From NCBI GenBank assembly GCA_036245525.1, contig BTPG01000002.1:121807451-121871450 (forward strand): a stretch of 64,000 bases of DNA, in the 5' to 3' direction. Shown here in pieces: positions 32,940 to 43,796 of the stretch. The DNA is from Semisulcospira habei. Lineage: Eukaryota > Mollusca > Gastropoda > Semisulcospiridae. The notes beneath the pieces were generated by a model that was not told where the DNA came from, searched no databases, and saw only the letters and a list, made by a program, of their open reading frames with translations. Every line of letters begins with the position of its first letter. Position 1 is the stretch's first letter. Made by a program: the position numbers and the translations under genes.

Positions 32940-33640
32940 CGGCTATAGCTGTATCGGCCGAGAGTAGAATCTGCCTAGGGGTAGGAGATCCGCTGCAGCG
33001 CTAAGTAGGCCCGAAGCCAGGGCCAGACCCTGGCCGGGAGAGCTTCCACGCAAGACACTCTGAGTGCCGCCTCCGCTATCTTCTATATCGGCCCTTTGGG
33101 GAGATCGTACCCGGTTGAAGTCGGTCAGACACTCCATTGCCTAGGTGGATAACCTGCGTGCCGGTATCCCGTCGGACTTGCCTCCATTGACCAGGAATCC
33201 GAGTCGGCGGAGCAGAGAGCCAGGAAACTGTGTCTTCCAATGCTTTCGCCATCTGGTACCGGTTCAGGGCTGGGGGCCGTTTGTCGTAACCTTGAGACAA
33301 CCCCTTCGATAGTCCCGGGGAAGACCCCCGGGCTGAGGTAAAGTCCAAGGGTAAGGCCCGAACTGACACAGCACCCCGCAGAAGGCGAAGCGCAGGTAAC
33401 GCCGCGACACCGGATGGAAGGGTACGTGAAGATATGCGTCCGCTAGGTCCAGGCTCACAGCGAAATGCTGGGGCCGCACCGCCCCCTAAGTGCTCTGGCC
33501 GTTTCCATCCTGATGCGCCAACCGAAGAGTAGCTACCGGAGGGAGTCTGTTCCCATGGACCGTCGCGGACCGCTGGCGAGGGCTGGGCCGGTGCCGAATG
33601 GAGCTGATTCCGTCCTGCGGCTGACATCCGAGTGGTCCCG
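32940..33640 (-). pseudogene. Reverse transcriptase, DIRS element 4 (frameshifted)
   Basis: The best piece (33,264-33,479) reads F-A-V-S-L-D-L-A-D-A-Y-L-H-V-P-F-H-P-V-S (motif A region). After a frame change the G-L-P-R-D and later M-E-C-L-T-D-F-N-R-V region matches element 1's M-E-F-L-T-D-L-N-R-V. The Y-x-D-D segment is lost in frameshifts or deleted. Confidence 0.75.
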
Positions 33641-34900
33641 GCGCCGACGTCGAGGTCGCCTCGTCCTCGAGGAAGATCGGTCCCTGAAGGTCCGGTCGGA
33701 AGATCGGCTGCTCCTGGAGGGCGCCTCTGAGGTCCGGTGTCACGAAGAGATCCGCCGTTGCTGCGCGCCCGAGCCTGTCCGCCGGTCCGGCGAGGAGGAG
33801 CGGGAAATGGAAATGTTTCCTGTAGCGCCCTGTCCCCTTCTGCTGCGGTCGCTCTTCCGACCGTGTAGACCGCCGGGACCGAAGCCGCTGGGTGTCCCTC
33901 TCTCGGAGGGGTAGGGGGGTGCTCCGGGGGCCCGCACTCGCCGAGGAATCACATCTCGTCGGCTGTAATACTGACCGAGCTTGCTTTCTCTCTGTGGCGG
34001 GCTTCGGTCTCGGTGGATCTGCCCCGACTGATAACCTCGTCTCGTCTGCGGCTCCACTCTCAGTCTCGGGACCCCGAAGTCTGTGTTCGTGGCCTGTCCG
34101 GTAGGGGGATGGTGTTCTGGGGGCCCGACCTCGACGAGGAAACACGTCTCGTCGGCTGTAATGACTGACCGAACTTCCTTCCTCTCCGTGGTGGGTTTCG
34201 GACTCCGTTGTTTTGCGCTGACTGAGAACCTTATCTCGCCTGTGGCTCCATTCTCAGTCTCGGGGCCCCGTGGCCTGTCCAGTCGGCGGCTTAATTTCCT
34301 GTCCCGCTCTGAGAGGTGCACCCTGGGTGCGGCCCGGTCTAGGCGCTGGTTCGGCCTAAGGCTGGCGGGCGCTGTCGTCTCAGAGGGGTGGTCCCCCGCT
34401 TCTGCTGCCTGGGCTCTCCATTCTCTGGTGACGTGTGAGAGGCCCAACGTCTCCTTGATGCTCCTAATGCCTGCATATCCTTAGGGGACGAACCCCGTCG
34501 TGGCATATCCCAGGTCGAAAGGCGGGGTGGAGCTCATGGTGCTTGACAGGAGGGCAAGTCCCGTCGGCTGCTTTAAGGCTCTTTATACCGCTTTAGGCAG
34601 AGCAGCTCTGTCTGAGGCATCGGTGGGGGCAGCAGATCCTTTTTTTTTTGCGCCTACAGGTTCACGATGTCTGAGGTGGCCCTCCTCTGCGATACTTTCA
34701 AGGCTGCGGTCGCTGCGGGGTTGCGTGCCGGTCTCTCCGTCCGGTAAAATGCCCAAGCTGCGAGCATCGTTTCTCCTCCCCCGTCGTGCATTAGTTGCAA
34801 GTCCGACTGGAGGCGCAGCCCGAGCAGGGTAGGCCGACATCGTGCGCATCGCTAGGCCACTGGGACGCCACACTTGGTGCAGGTCCTCATCTGATCACTG
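33640..34900 (-). pseudogene. Gag-like region, DIRS element 4, with internal tandem duplication
   Basis: The minus frames are Arg/Pro/Thr-rich with repeated P-R-G-P-E-T-E and D-E-T-[RC] stretches. A ~190-bp block near 33,905-34,095 is duplicated at about 34,100-34,285 with roughly 80% agreement by eye. The call rests on position upstream of RT. Confidence 0.55.
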
Positions 34901-35437
34901 TAACATAAGACAGACAAAGGCCGGCGCGAGTGCGCGGAGCCTCCTTGAGAGGGTCCGAGCTCCCGGTTGGTCGCATACCTAGTCTCCGGTCAATGCCGCC
35001 GCCCGGAAATTCGCCGGCTGAGGCAGTAACCGAAGCTTTATCTTGTCATGTCCCGAGACCCAGACCCACAGAGACCAAACCACCAAGTAAATCCTCAGAA
35101 ACCAAAGGTAATCCAAGCACCCAACACCACACAGTTAGTAACACAGGTCCAAAGAATATCCAACGTAAATTCAACGTAAGTCGAGTTCACAAAGGTAATC
35201 CCACCATACACAGTCGGACCACACGAGATGCACACGACCGGTTAGGTGTAGCTAAGCGAAGAGACTGGCGGGAAACGGTGAGCGCGCCACCGGATAGGGA
35301 AGCAGGGGAGGCTACTCAGGGTTTCTTGGTAACGACTCCCTAGAGTCACCTCCCCGGCTCCTTTGGAGCTAAAATTGGTATGCTAAGCGAATCATTTCTA
35401 GTAGTAATGCCATCGGTAAAGATTTTGAGAAAATAAA

Positions 35438-36218
35438 GGGGGAAGCGGTTGCAATCGAAATTACAGTAATAAACGACACCAAACGGGTTGACTGCCAGTG
35501 CTTGTAATTTAGAAGAAACTAAATAAGTAAGTAAGAAAAAGCACTTCAGGGGAGAGAATTGTGCATTATGGACCAATGATTATAGATCTACTTTGGTCAA
35601 AGCACAGATAAAAGGATAGGAAAGAGGTGTGCACTAAGTGAGTGGAAGCAATGCATATGGAAGCCTTCAGCTTTGCCTTCCAGACGACCTGAAAAGCAAT
35701 GGTGACCAAACTAGAACTTCACGGTGCAATTTCCAGCCCAATAATATGTGTGAAGGGAGGTTGACTTTACCTAGATACATGATATTTTGCTGTACACGCG
35801 CATGCTTTTCTGACAGCTCGTCTATGCGTGTGCGTGCGCTAAATACGTCATCCAGAGTATTGCGTCGATGTCTGTGTGATGACAAAAATTCTGCTTTTAC
35901 GTCACCCTCACAGTCTGACTTTCTCCAGAAGTCGAGGTATTTTACTTTTTAAAACATTTCTTCATAGGATTAAAGATACACAGCTGGCTAACGAACTCAT
36001 CCAATGTCTTTATCTAATCCCACTATATCCAAAACTGCAAGTGAATATAATGAAAATGGCGGACTCTAATGTGGGTCAACTGACTTCCTATAAACGGTCA
36101 TTTATATCTTCAATGAGACATCCAATTTCAAAATGTTCAGAGGGGCTTCTAGGCACCCACTGAATGAAGCACCAAGCTTATACGCACGCAAACTTTGGAG
36201 ACTGTGTTGTTTACATAC
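35438..36218. other. Intron of the VWC gene, nothing recognised
   Basis: Ordinary AT-rich sequence between DIRS element 4 and a CA repeat. No exon-like frame. Confidence 0.5.
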
Positions 36219-36259
36219 ATACACACACACACACGCACACACACACACACACACACACG
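36219..36259. repeat. (CA)n microsatellite
   Basis: CA repeat of about 40 bp with a G interruption. Confidence 0.95.
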
Positions 36260-36481
36260 GACTTTCGCGCCAAAAGTACATTCTACAGCGATGTTTGCGT
36301 AACTAGATATGACGTAATTATTATCTTGTTACTTCACTGTCAGTGTTTTAGTCTAGCCCGCCTATGATGTCATGGGTTTTTGTTTTTTTAATCACCCCAC
36401 CACGTCCCATCCTAAAAAGTCTCTTCTATAAATAGAAGAGACTTAAAATGAATGACCAAGCCAACAAGAAGTGACACTCAC

Positions 36482-36596
36482 GTTTCAAAACATCTGTAGT
36501 AGCCAGTGGTCTCATCTAGACACACACAGGTGTAATCACAACCGTCCTGCCACTCCACACCTTGTCTGTACTCACGCCCCTTGTAAATGCACGCAT
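36482..36596 (-). CDS. VWC module 7, exon A
   Basis: The 115-nt exon starts after TTAG and ends before GTGAGT. It reads D-A-C-I-Y-K-G-R-E-Y, then W-Q-D-G-C-D-Y-T-C-V-C-L-D and Y-R-C-F-E. The last codon becomes Thr (AC+G) where other modules have Arg or Lys. The following intron (6 kb) holds DIRS element 4, so the two halves of this module are far apart. Confidence 0.89.
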
Positions 36597-36774
36597 CTAA
36601 GACACACACAATTTCCTTTTATTCAAAGTGCTGAGAAATTATGTGAGATGAAGCCTAAATGTGCATAATATCCAGGATAACTATGACGCAGATACTACAC
36701 AGACAATCAGTACAAACATAATTGTTTCACCATTTCAACGCATTCATCTCCATGGCAGAAGTCATGTACAAAGA

Positions 36775-36925
36775 ACGAACAATTCTCATGAGCCCCCATG
36801 GTATTACCACACAAATGCAAGATGAAGTGCACAGATCCACATAATGCCCTGCAAATGCGGGGGCTCATGAGGATCTATGCCTCTTGCCGACACCACTCCT
36901 TACATGTTCCTTGGATGGTTGAGAC
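36775..36925. repeat. Foldback MITE family 2, partial
   Basis: GGGGGCTCATGAGGATCTA with a decayed partner near 36,785. Confidence 0.65.
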
Positions 36926-37018
36926 TGTTTAGTGCTGCATTAACAAAGATCTGTAAAAGCCATTCTGTGAGCACTGTTAAAGGGTTTTAAGTGTGAAAGG
37001 GTTACAAAAGCTACTCGC

Positions 37019-37251
37019 TTCTGGGTGTGGGTGTGGGGAACCCGGGCCGTGCAGTGGGTGTGGGTGCCCTTCCAGTGATCATGCCGGGTGGGTTGATGTA
37101 CACTGTAGGCGTGGGGGTCTCTCCAAGGCCTGGGGTTGGATAGCCATCCGGGCCAGGGGTGGGCACACACTGGGGTACCTGGCAGCACAAGGGATCATTG
37201 GGGCTGGCCACCATCTGACAGTCTTTGGGAACATTGTCGTATGCTGCACAT
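37019..37251 (-). CDS. VWC module 6, exon B with linker and probable GC donor
   Basis: The exon starts after CCAG in phase 2. It reads R-C-A-A-Y-D-N-V-P-K-D-C-Q-M-V, then D-P-L-C-C-Q-V-P-Q-C-V-P, followed by a Pro/Thr/Gly linker. The only nearby GT (37,014-37,013) would give a 237-nt exon ending in phase 2, which does not join the phase-1 acceptor of module 7. A GC dinucleotide at 37,018-37,017, in the context GCGAGT, gives 233 nt and the correct phase. I therefore place the end there and infer a GC-AG intron. The alternative is a broken frame. Confidence 0.75.
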
Positions 37252-37329
37252 CTGGAGATGGAGGAAATGTTTTCACAGTCAGCATGGAGGTTACCCCGTT
37301 TAGCCCCTATGCACCAAAGAAGGAGATGG

Positions 37330-37385
37330 ATTGACCTTGATAATTCTAGGGTAGTACCAGATTAGTTTGGTGCCATCAAAGATTG
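37330..37385. repeat. Foldback MITE family 1, single arm
   Basis: Only the left arm remains (AATTCTAGGGTAGTACCAG); the sequence diverges after GGTGCCATC. Confidence 0.6.
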
Positions 37386-37601
37386 CTCCAGTCAGAATAC
37401 CGTTAGAAATTATCGGTACTGCGGCATCTTTACCAGTATGATTTTCTGTACAGGTAATGCAGCTCTAAGTGACATATAATCACACAGCACATGGATTAAC
37501 CATGATAGCTAGCAAGGAATAAACTCTGAGCTATCACAGCTCATCTGCATCCAGCAGCTATCAGTCAGCACACAAAAGTAAGTATGTCATCCCAGTCTTA
37601 C

Positions 37602-37716
37602 CTGTCCCAGCACCTGTAGTAGTTTTGTGAGGCATTGTCACAGACACACACCTGGTCACAGCCCTGGTACCACTGCTGGCCTTGCACGTAGTACTGTCCA
37701 TTGTAGACACACAGGT
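37602..37716 (-). CDS. VWC module 6, exon A
   Basis: The 115-nt exon starts after ACAG and ends before GTAAGA. It reads D-L-C-V-Y-N-G-Q-Y-Y, then W-Y-Q-G-C-D-Q-V-C-V-C-D-N and Y-R-C-W-D-R. Confidence 0.9.
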
Positions 37717-38400
37717 CTGTAGCGGAAAAAACACATTGAACAAGATCCCGCACTACCTAGCCCTTTCAGGGTTAATCTCGCATTTTGGCATGCACCTTGC
37801 TGTCCGCTGATTCATCCATTGGCAAGGGATACAGTAACCATGGAACAGGTTACGGTGCTTGCTGTAACACCACTGTAGACAATTCAAATGAATGCAACAA
37901 ACTTGTGCTTTATGTCATCACGGGATTCCCATACACTGAGCTGCACACACTATCGAGTACTTGAGCAATGTTTTATCTGTTTGCATGTGCGGTCTTCTGA
38001 CTTGCTCCCATCCAAACTAGTATCCTCAATTTGGGAAGTCTGTCCTTCAGGCTCAATTTGTTAAAGTACCATTGTCAACCCATCTGGAGGTACTCTGAGA
38101 AAAAATGTACCAGTACATGCAAGTGTGTGCATGTGACAATATGATTCTGTATGCATGTGTGTTTGCATGCTTATGCATGTGTACATGTGTAAATATGCAT
38201 ACCAGAGTGTAAGTTAGTGTAAGAACGCATGCACATGTTTACTCATCAAAACCATACACAGTAAACTTTGTTTATCATAACAAGGCTAAGTATAACAACA
38301 TTCAGATACAACACTTTTTCAGAGATCCTGACTACACTCTTTGGATGCAACAAATAAATTTGGGTCCCCTGGAGTTTTTCTATATTACAAGTTGACTGTA

Positions 38401-38490
38401 TTAGCCCTTTGGCTGTTTCTAGTGCTTTTTGTCACGATGATCCCTGCAGGAATCATTGTGACAAAAAGCACCACCTACAGCCAAAGGGTC
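38401..38490. repeat. Foldback MITE family 3 (CCCTTTGGCTG ends)
   Basis: CCCTTTGGCTGTTTCTAGTG pairs with CACCACCTACAGCCAAAGGG around ATGATCCCTGCAGGAATCAT. Confidence 0.85.
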
Positions 38491-38537
38491 TTGTAAGTTT
38501 GTAATTAGATGAGCAGCTGACCCCCACTACAACTAAC

Positions 38538-38773
38538 CCCTTGGTTGTGGTGCTGGAGTAGTTACACCTATAGGCCCTGGTGTGGGTGTGGGGCCCGTCC
38601 CTGGTATCTCCGTGGGACCAGTACCAGTGTTGCCAGTCACAGGTACAGGAGGAGTGAAAGACGGTTCTGGGGTCGGCTGGGCCATGGGTGTGCACATGGG
38701 GATCTTGCAGCAGGAGTCCTTAGGATCAATGATCATCTGACAACCTGACGGTATGTTTAGGTACTGCAAGCAC
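38538..38773 (-). CDS. VWC module 5, exon B with linker
   Basis: The 236-nt exon is phase 2 to 1 with donor GTTAGT. It reads R-C-L-Q-Y-L-N-I-P-S-G-C-Q-M-I-I-D, then D-S-C-C-K-I-P-M-C. The linker is Thr/Pro/Gly-rich with repeated T-G-T-G-P-T and G-P-T-P-T-P-G motifs. Confidence 0.9.
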
Positions 38774-39023
38774 CTACACAGAAAATTATGATCGTGACAA
38801 ACAGATGAGAAAGGCTAGCAAGTACATCAAATGTAAAACAATTATAATTGTGACCATATACACAGAAGAATTCTGTAACCTTAAAGTATACTGTACAAAT
38901 AAATCATAAATCCTATTCCATGTCATAGAGTGTTATTCCTGGAAAATCACATACAGATCACACAACAAAGAAATGGAAATAATGATATACACTACATGAC
39001 TTATAAAAATATTGGTTAAATAC

Positions 39024-39117
39024 CTTTCAGTACATTTGTAGTCATATCCGGAGTTTGTCCCATTGACACATTCACAGGTTCTGTCACAACCTTCGTTCCA
39101 TGTGGCCGCCTTGCAAG
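39024..39117 (-). CDS. VWC module 5, shortened exon A
   Basis: With the nearest acceptor (CAG at 39,118-39,120) this exon is 94 nt, seven codons shorter than normal but still phase 1 to 2. It keeps W-N-E-G-C-D-R-T-C-E-C-V-N and Y-K-C-T-E-R. It lacks the V-Y-x-G and Y-x-x-G stretch that opens every other module and has C-K-A-A-T before the Trp. A phase-compatible upstream acceptor near 39,163 would add 15 codons beginning Y-V-L-G-K, which may be remnants of that stretch. The donor is GTATTT. Either the module has lost part of its first subdomain or it uses the longer form. Confidence 0.65.
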
Positions 39118-39514
39118 CTGCACACAAGTCATTACCAGTTAATGACTTCCCAAGAACATACACTGCATCATCACTGTTGCATGAATAACATTTGCAGAAA
39201 GCAAGAACTCTCAATCAAAATGTCTGAACTTCCACATTATACTCTTTGATCTTTGTCATTTAACAAAAAAAATAACTCCCCAAACTGCCTCTATCCACAC
39301 AAATTGCAGTCAAATATATGACAGGGTACATGATCCTAATGTGCAAAACCTTGACGACTGGTCATATCGAGTTTTTGTTAAAATTACATTTGTCAGTTAA
39401 CACATGGTCTGTTTTTGCACTGTGTATAATTAAAACAGCAATACTGTACTCATTTAAGGTTATTTGCTGAACAGAGTTTGGAGTGACCACTATTGGCAAT
39501 AACTCAACTAATTA

Positions 39515-40075
39515 TTAAAAAACCTGACAACAGACGAGCAACTATAGTTATCGTGAAACCCTCTGACAACAGAAGAGTCACCACTACTGGCAAAAGCTCA
39601 ACTAGTCGTGAAACCTGACAACAGAAGAGTCACCACTACTGGCAATAGCTCACCTAGTTATAGTGAAACCTGACAAAAGAAGAGTCACCTCTACTGGCAA
39701 TAGCTCAACTAGTTACCTTGAAACCTGACAACAGAAGAGTCACCACTACTGGCAATAGCTCAACTAGTTATTGCGAAAGTCAAACCCTCTAACAGAAGAG
39801 TCACCACTACTGGCAATAGCTCAACAAGTTATCATGAAACATGACATCAGAAGAGTCACCACTACTGTCAATAGCTCAACTATAGTTATCGCGAAACCCT
39901 CTGACAACAAAAGAGTCACCACTACCGGCAATAGCTCAACTAGTTATCGTGAAACCTGACAAAAGAAGAGTCACCTCTACTGGCAATAGCTCAACTAGTT
40001 ACCATGAAACCTGACAACAGAAGAGTCACCACCACTGGCAATAGCTCAACTATTTATCGCGAAACCCTCTGACAA
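39515..40075. repeat. Minisatellite of about 55-62 bp, about ten units
   Basis: Units with CAGAAGAGTCACCACTACTG and CAATAGCTCAACTAGTTAT recur from 39,529 to 40,060. Two length classes differ by an extra CCTCTGACAA block. In the intron between modules 4 and 5, upstream of the shortened exon. Confidence 0.9.
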
Positions 40076-40274
40076 CACAAATCACTTTGCGTGATCAGAC
40101 TCCTTGCAGTGATTTCAGTGCAAACTCATAACCCTTATGCCAGTTCCAATACATGTTTCTAATACATGTTCACACCCATTCTGAAGATTTGTATATGTGT
40201 ACATTTAACCCCACAGCAGCATTTCCCAAATTGTGCAGGTGTCACCTAACAACTTTGTACCAGCTGCAGGAGAT

Positions 40275-40378
40275 GGATCAACCAAGAAAATTGAAGGGTA
40301 GTGCCAGATTAGTTTGGCACCATCAGGGTCATAATTTGGTAGCAGTACTAGCACTCTTGAATTAACATGGTTGATCCA
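40275..40378. repeat. Foldback MITE family 1
   Basis: AATTGAAGGGTAGTGCCAG left arm; the right arm is decayed (ACTCTTGAATTAACATGG). Confidence 0.72.
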
Positions 40379-40583
40379 TCTCTTTCTGTGTTGTGCGTCG
40401 GGGATAAAATTAATGGGCTAATGATGATGGGCTGAGATATACTTTAATTCCTATATGATGTGCAACCCTGGAAACCAGGGAGCAAAAGGCCCTCACGCTA
40501 ACGTTAGCCACAGTTGGCCCATGTGTGTAGACCAACTGCAGCCTACATCAGCTGGAGGTTCTTGTGTCTATTGGGCTGCTTAC

Positions 40584-40801
40584 CTCCCTGGCCAACGAAG
40601 AATCCTGGGACGCTGGTGGGAATCATGGGTGGCATAGGATGCTCGATCCTGCCAGGGGTGGGACCGAAGGGGTCGGGGCTGGGGGTTGGGGAGGGAACAG
40701 GGGTGGGAGAGGGGACAGGGGCACAGTAGGGCACGTGGCAGCATGAGTCCCTGGGGTCCGTCACAAGGTTGCAGTTGTTTGGCAGGTCATACATTAGGCA
40801 C
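40584..40801 (-). CDS. VWC module 4, exon B with linker
   Basis: The 218-nt exon is phase 2 to 1 with donor GTAAGC. It reads R-C-L-M-Y-D-L-P-N-N-C-N-L-V-T-D, then D-S-C-C-H-V-P-Y-C. The linker has a P-S-P-T-P repeat (V-P-S-P-T-P twice), then a longer Pro/Met-rich tail. Confidence 0.9.
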
Positions 40802-40978
40802 CTGTCATGGACAATCAACATGCAACTGATACCTCTGAACCACTTACCTCTTTTGAGAAGATCATTTTATTAAAAGTGAGTGAAGAATGATCCAGTCATT
40901 ACATCCTGATCATGAAATTATCTTCTTTTTTTATAGATATCCTCTGAGGTCTACATCACAGTTCTGGAGACAGAACAA

Positions 40979-41062
40979 ACATGATAGTTCAAGGGTGGTG
41001 TCAGAATAGCTTGGCGCCTGTAGGCGCCAAGCTATTCTGGCACCACCCTTGAACTATCATTA
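40979..41062. repeat. Foldback MITE family 1, nearly perfect core palindrome
   Basis: CATGATAGTTCAAGGGTGGT pairs with ACCACCCTTGAACTATCAT through GGCGCC-type centres. Very few mismatches, so a recent insertion or gene conversion. Confidence 0.85.
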
Positions 41063-42204
41063 TCAATTCGCATCCTGTCATAGCATGTCAGGGCTTTATG
41101 GACTATCCACATGATTACAAATTAACAGTACAAATTAATGCGATTACATTTTTCTTCATAATAAGTGTTGGTATTCTTTAAGACCTAATTGGTCTCTCAG
41201 CCTCTACACCAGCTGGCATTTCTAAAGAGTATGTGGTGCCTTCTGGAATCAATAATTCATATGATAAAACAGCTACATAAACACATGCAGTATAGGAGCT
41301 ATTGTGACATTTTGGCCCATGTGTACCGGCAATACAATGAATGTTGATCAGTGTCACGATCCTTGGAACTGCTGTGTTCACCCTCTGTGGCTTTTTAAGT
41401 CCATTGCTTACAAATCAGATCTGTGTGTGTTTTATTACCATCGTATTGAGGAATGAAAAATCATATGCTAAAAATGACTGACTGTGAATGAATATAAAAG
41501 AACGGCGGAATACAGAAACACTATCAGTTGAGATGGCAGTTCCCCCATCTCGCTCACTTCCGCCGTATATCACATGGTCAGTCTTTGTCTTTGGTTGCAA
41601 AAAGAATGGGAAATGAAGAATCTCATCTAGACTAACTCGCTGTGCTTACCACCGACCGATCATTTTCAGAAACAAGGCTCTATGTAAAACAATTATAAAA
41701 AAAAAAACATGCAGCCCTCCCCTTCCTCCCTCACCAACCACTAATAACCCCCTCCCTCTTGCCAGTCAGTGCGTGTATGGAACCTGCGGCGGGTGTGCGT
41801 CTGTCACCTTCCTCTGTCACTCGTGAGTGTCACTCGTGAGTGTGTGCGCCTGTTGAGCACTAGTGGTTGAAAACAATGGATAGCCTCGGCCATCGGAGAT
41901 GCAGATCAGACTGAGGTGTGAAAGCTAACATGCAGTCGTTCAGGCATATTAGCTATTGCGTAACTGAGTTCACAGGTACTTCTGTAAACAAAGCTTGAGC
42001 ACAGTGTAACACGGAGGACGGCATCGTCTCAGTCCTTGGGATGGTTGTTCATGTTAAACAGGTGAAAATACTAACAATTGTTCTGTTGGGGAAACAAAAT
42101 CATCTTCATGTTTAGCAGAAATTTTGTGTTAAGCATTTTGTGTTAAACATAAAATTTTAATAGAGAACATAAGGGGTGTATGACGGGAATTCAAAAATGT
42201 CTTT
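41063..42204. other. Intron of the VWC gene, nothing recognised
   Basis: Contains CGTGAGTGT-type short repeats near 41,815. No coding pattern. Confidence 0.5.
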
Positions 42205-42432
42205 TGTTAACCCATATCATACTGAGGCTAAAAGCTTCAAATTTGTATACTGCCATATGCAAGCTACATCATAGTACTTACGGATAAGGATATAGACCAA
42301 TGGCTTTAGTTCAAGGGTGGTGCCAGAAAAGCTTGGCGCCTAGAGGTGCCAAGCTATTCTGGCACTACCCTTGAACTATTTTAGTCAATCTTATTTCACA
42401 CACTGGTGTATTCCGAATGATAAGGGTTAAGC
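42205..42432. repeat. Foldback MITE family 1, TTAA at both ends
   Basis: Ends GTTAACCC (about 42,207) and GGGTTAAG (about 42,428). Core 42,296-42,390 with GTTCAAGGGTGGTGCCAG / CTGGCACTACCCTTGAAC. Confidence 0.82.
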
Positions 42433-42535
42433 AGAAATTTGTGTAAAGCGTGTTCGTGTTAACTGGACTCCACTGTAACTTTACACAGCGCAGTGCTCAG
42501 TGACTGTAAAATCCTGGGAGTATAAATTGTTTCAC

Positions 42536-42650
42536 CTTTGGTCACAGCGATAGTTGTTTGTGGCACCATCCTCACACACACAACGCAGGTCACATCCATC
42601 ATACCACACTGCCCCAGTGGTATATGGCACACCACTGTACACACACATCC
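42536..42650 (-). CDS. VWC module 4, exon A
   Basis: The 115-nt exon starts after GCAG and ends before GTGAAA. It reads G-M-C-V-Y-S-G-V-P-Y, then W-Y-D-G-C-D-L-R-C-V-C-E-D and Y-R-C-D-Q-R. Standard phase 1 to 2. Confidence 0.89.
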
Positions 42651-42891
42651 CTGCAAAGGATAAACAGAAATGACACACACTCTTTGCTGTTTACCTGCAG
42701 GGAACTAGAAATGCTACTTCTGAAAGCAAGACAGCCAGATAACCTTGTCTGCAGAAGGTACACAGACATCAACAAGGCCAGCAAGAGCAATTCTCATGAA
42801 CCCACGGTACAAATCCTGGGTGCTGGCTGCATATTTGTTTTAAACTACTTGCTATCATTTTCACTGGTAAAACGTAAAATTAACGCCACCC

Positions 42892-42965
42892 AGACTACAA
42901 GAGACATAAACCTTCATGAGTCTCTGCACCTGCAGGGGCTCATGAAGTTCTATGTCTCTCACAGG
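42892..42965. repeat. Foldback MITE family 2, inner hairpin
   Basis: AGAGACATAAACCTTCATGA pairs with TCATGAAGTTCTATGTCTCT around CTGCACCTGCAG. Confidence 0.8.
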
Positions 42966-43200
42966 AGAAAAGTGTTCACTTTTTCTCAGAAGTAACATTT
43001 TCTTCTTCTTCTGCATACCCAAGTAATGGGTTAAAAAAAACAACAACATGGCACATACATGTGCAGTTCCTGTATATTTGTGTTTTAGAATTCTGTTATG
43101 GGCTGGAAAACCTGTGTATGTTTTTTAGAGCAGGAGGCATGACACTCCGAAGCAAAGGTACAAAGCCAGCTAGGGTGCATCTGGAGCATCCCCTCATTCT

Positions 43201-43412
43201 TTAACCCATTTAGCCCTAGAACCAGATAGCAAGAGATGGATTGATCATGATACTTCAAGGGTAGTGCCAGATGAGCTTGGCGCCTTCAGGCGCCAAGCTT
43301 ATCTGACGCTACCCTTGAATTACCATGATCCGTTCATCTCCTCCAACTGGTACATAGTCGTTCAGTAACTTCCAAAATTGGGAAAAGCACCCGTGGGGCT
43401 AAAAAGGTTAAC
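43201..43412. repeat. Foldback MITE family 1, TTAA at both ends
   Basis: Ends TTAACCC (43,201) and GGTTAAC (43,408). Core GGCGCCTTCAGGCGCC with long arms. Confidence 0.85.
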
Positions 43413-43418
43413 ACAGAA

Positions 43419-43634
43419 TCAACCCCTTCACTGCCGAGAAAAACTGAACACCACACAGCTGGACGAGGTATAGATCCTCATGAACCCATACAGGTGCAGG
43501 GGCTCATGAGGATCTATGCCTTTTGCTGAAAACCACTTTGTGTCTATGTTCTCTGTCTGGTTAGGGATCTTTGTCGTTCAATTTACAGTGACTTTAAAAG
43601 CACACTCTAAATCCACTGGCAGTACAGGGGTTAA
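43419..43634. repeat. Foldback MITE family 2
   Basis: AACCCCTTCACTGCC and GGCAGTACAGGGGTTAA enclose a strong inner hairpin GATCCTCATGA / TCATGAGGATC. Confidence 0.82.
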
Positions 43635-43796
43635 ACTTAAATAAAGCACATATTATTAACACGTAATAAACTCAATTTGCAGAGTAATAAGACAGTCTCC
43701 TGACAGTAATGTTTTCTGGTATACTTGAGGGGCAAACAAGAATGGCAAAGCCCTCAAGGCTCACGTGCATGATGATCCATATAATTAATTACCTTT

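Larger units (their letters stand above)
30631..35437 (-). mobile_element. DIRS-like retrotransposon, element 4
   Basis: The left end TTGATTTTTCTCTAAAATG and right end TTTTGAGAAAATAAA enclose all DIRS genes in minus order: gag-like, RT, RNase H, recombinase. All carry frameshifts. Inverted repeats share GGGGAGGTGACTC and ACCCTGAGTAGCCTCCCC. The element separates the two halves of VWC module 7. Confidence 0.9.
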
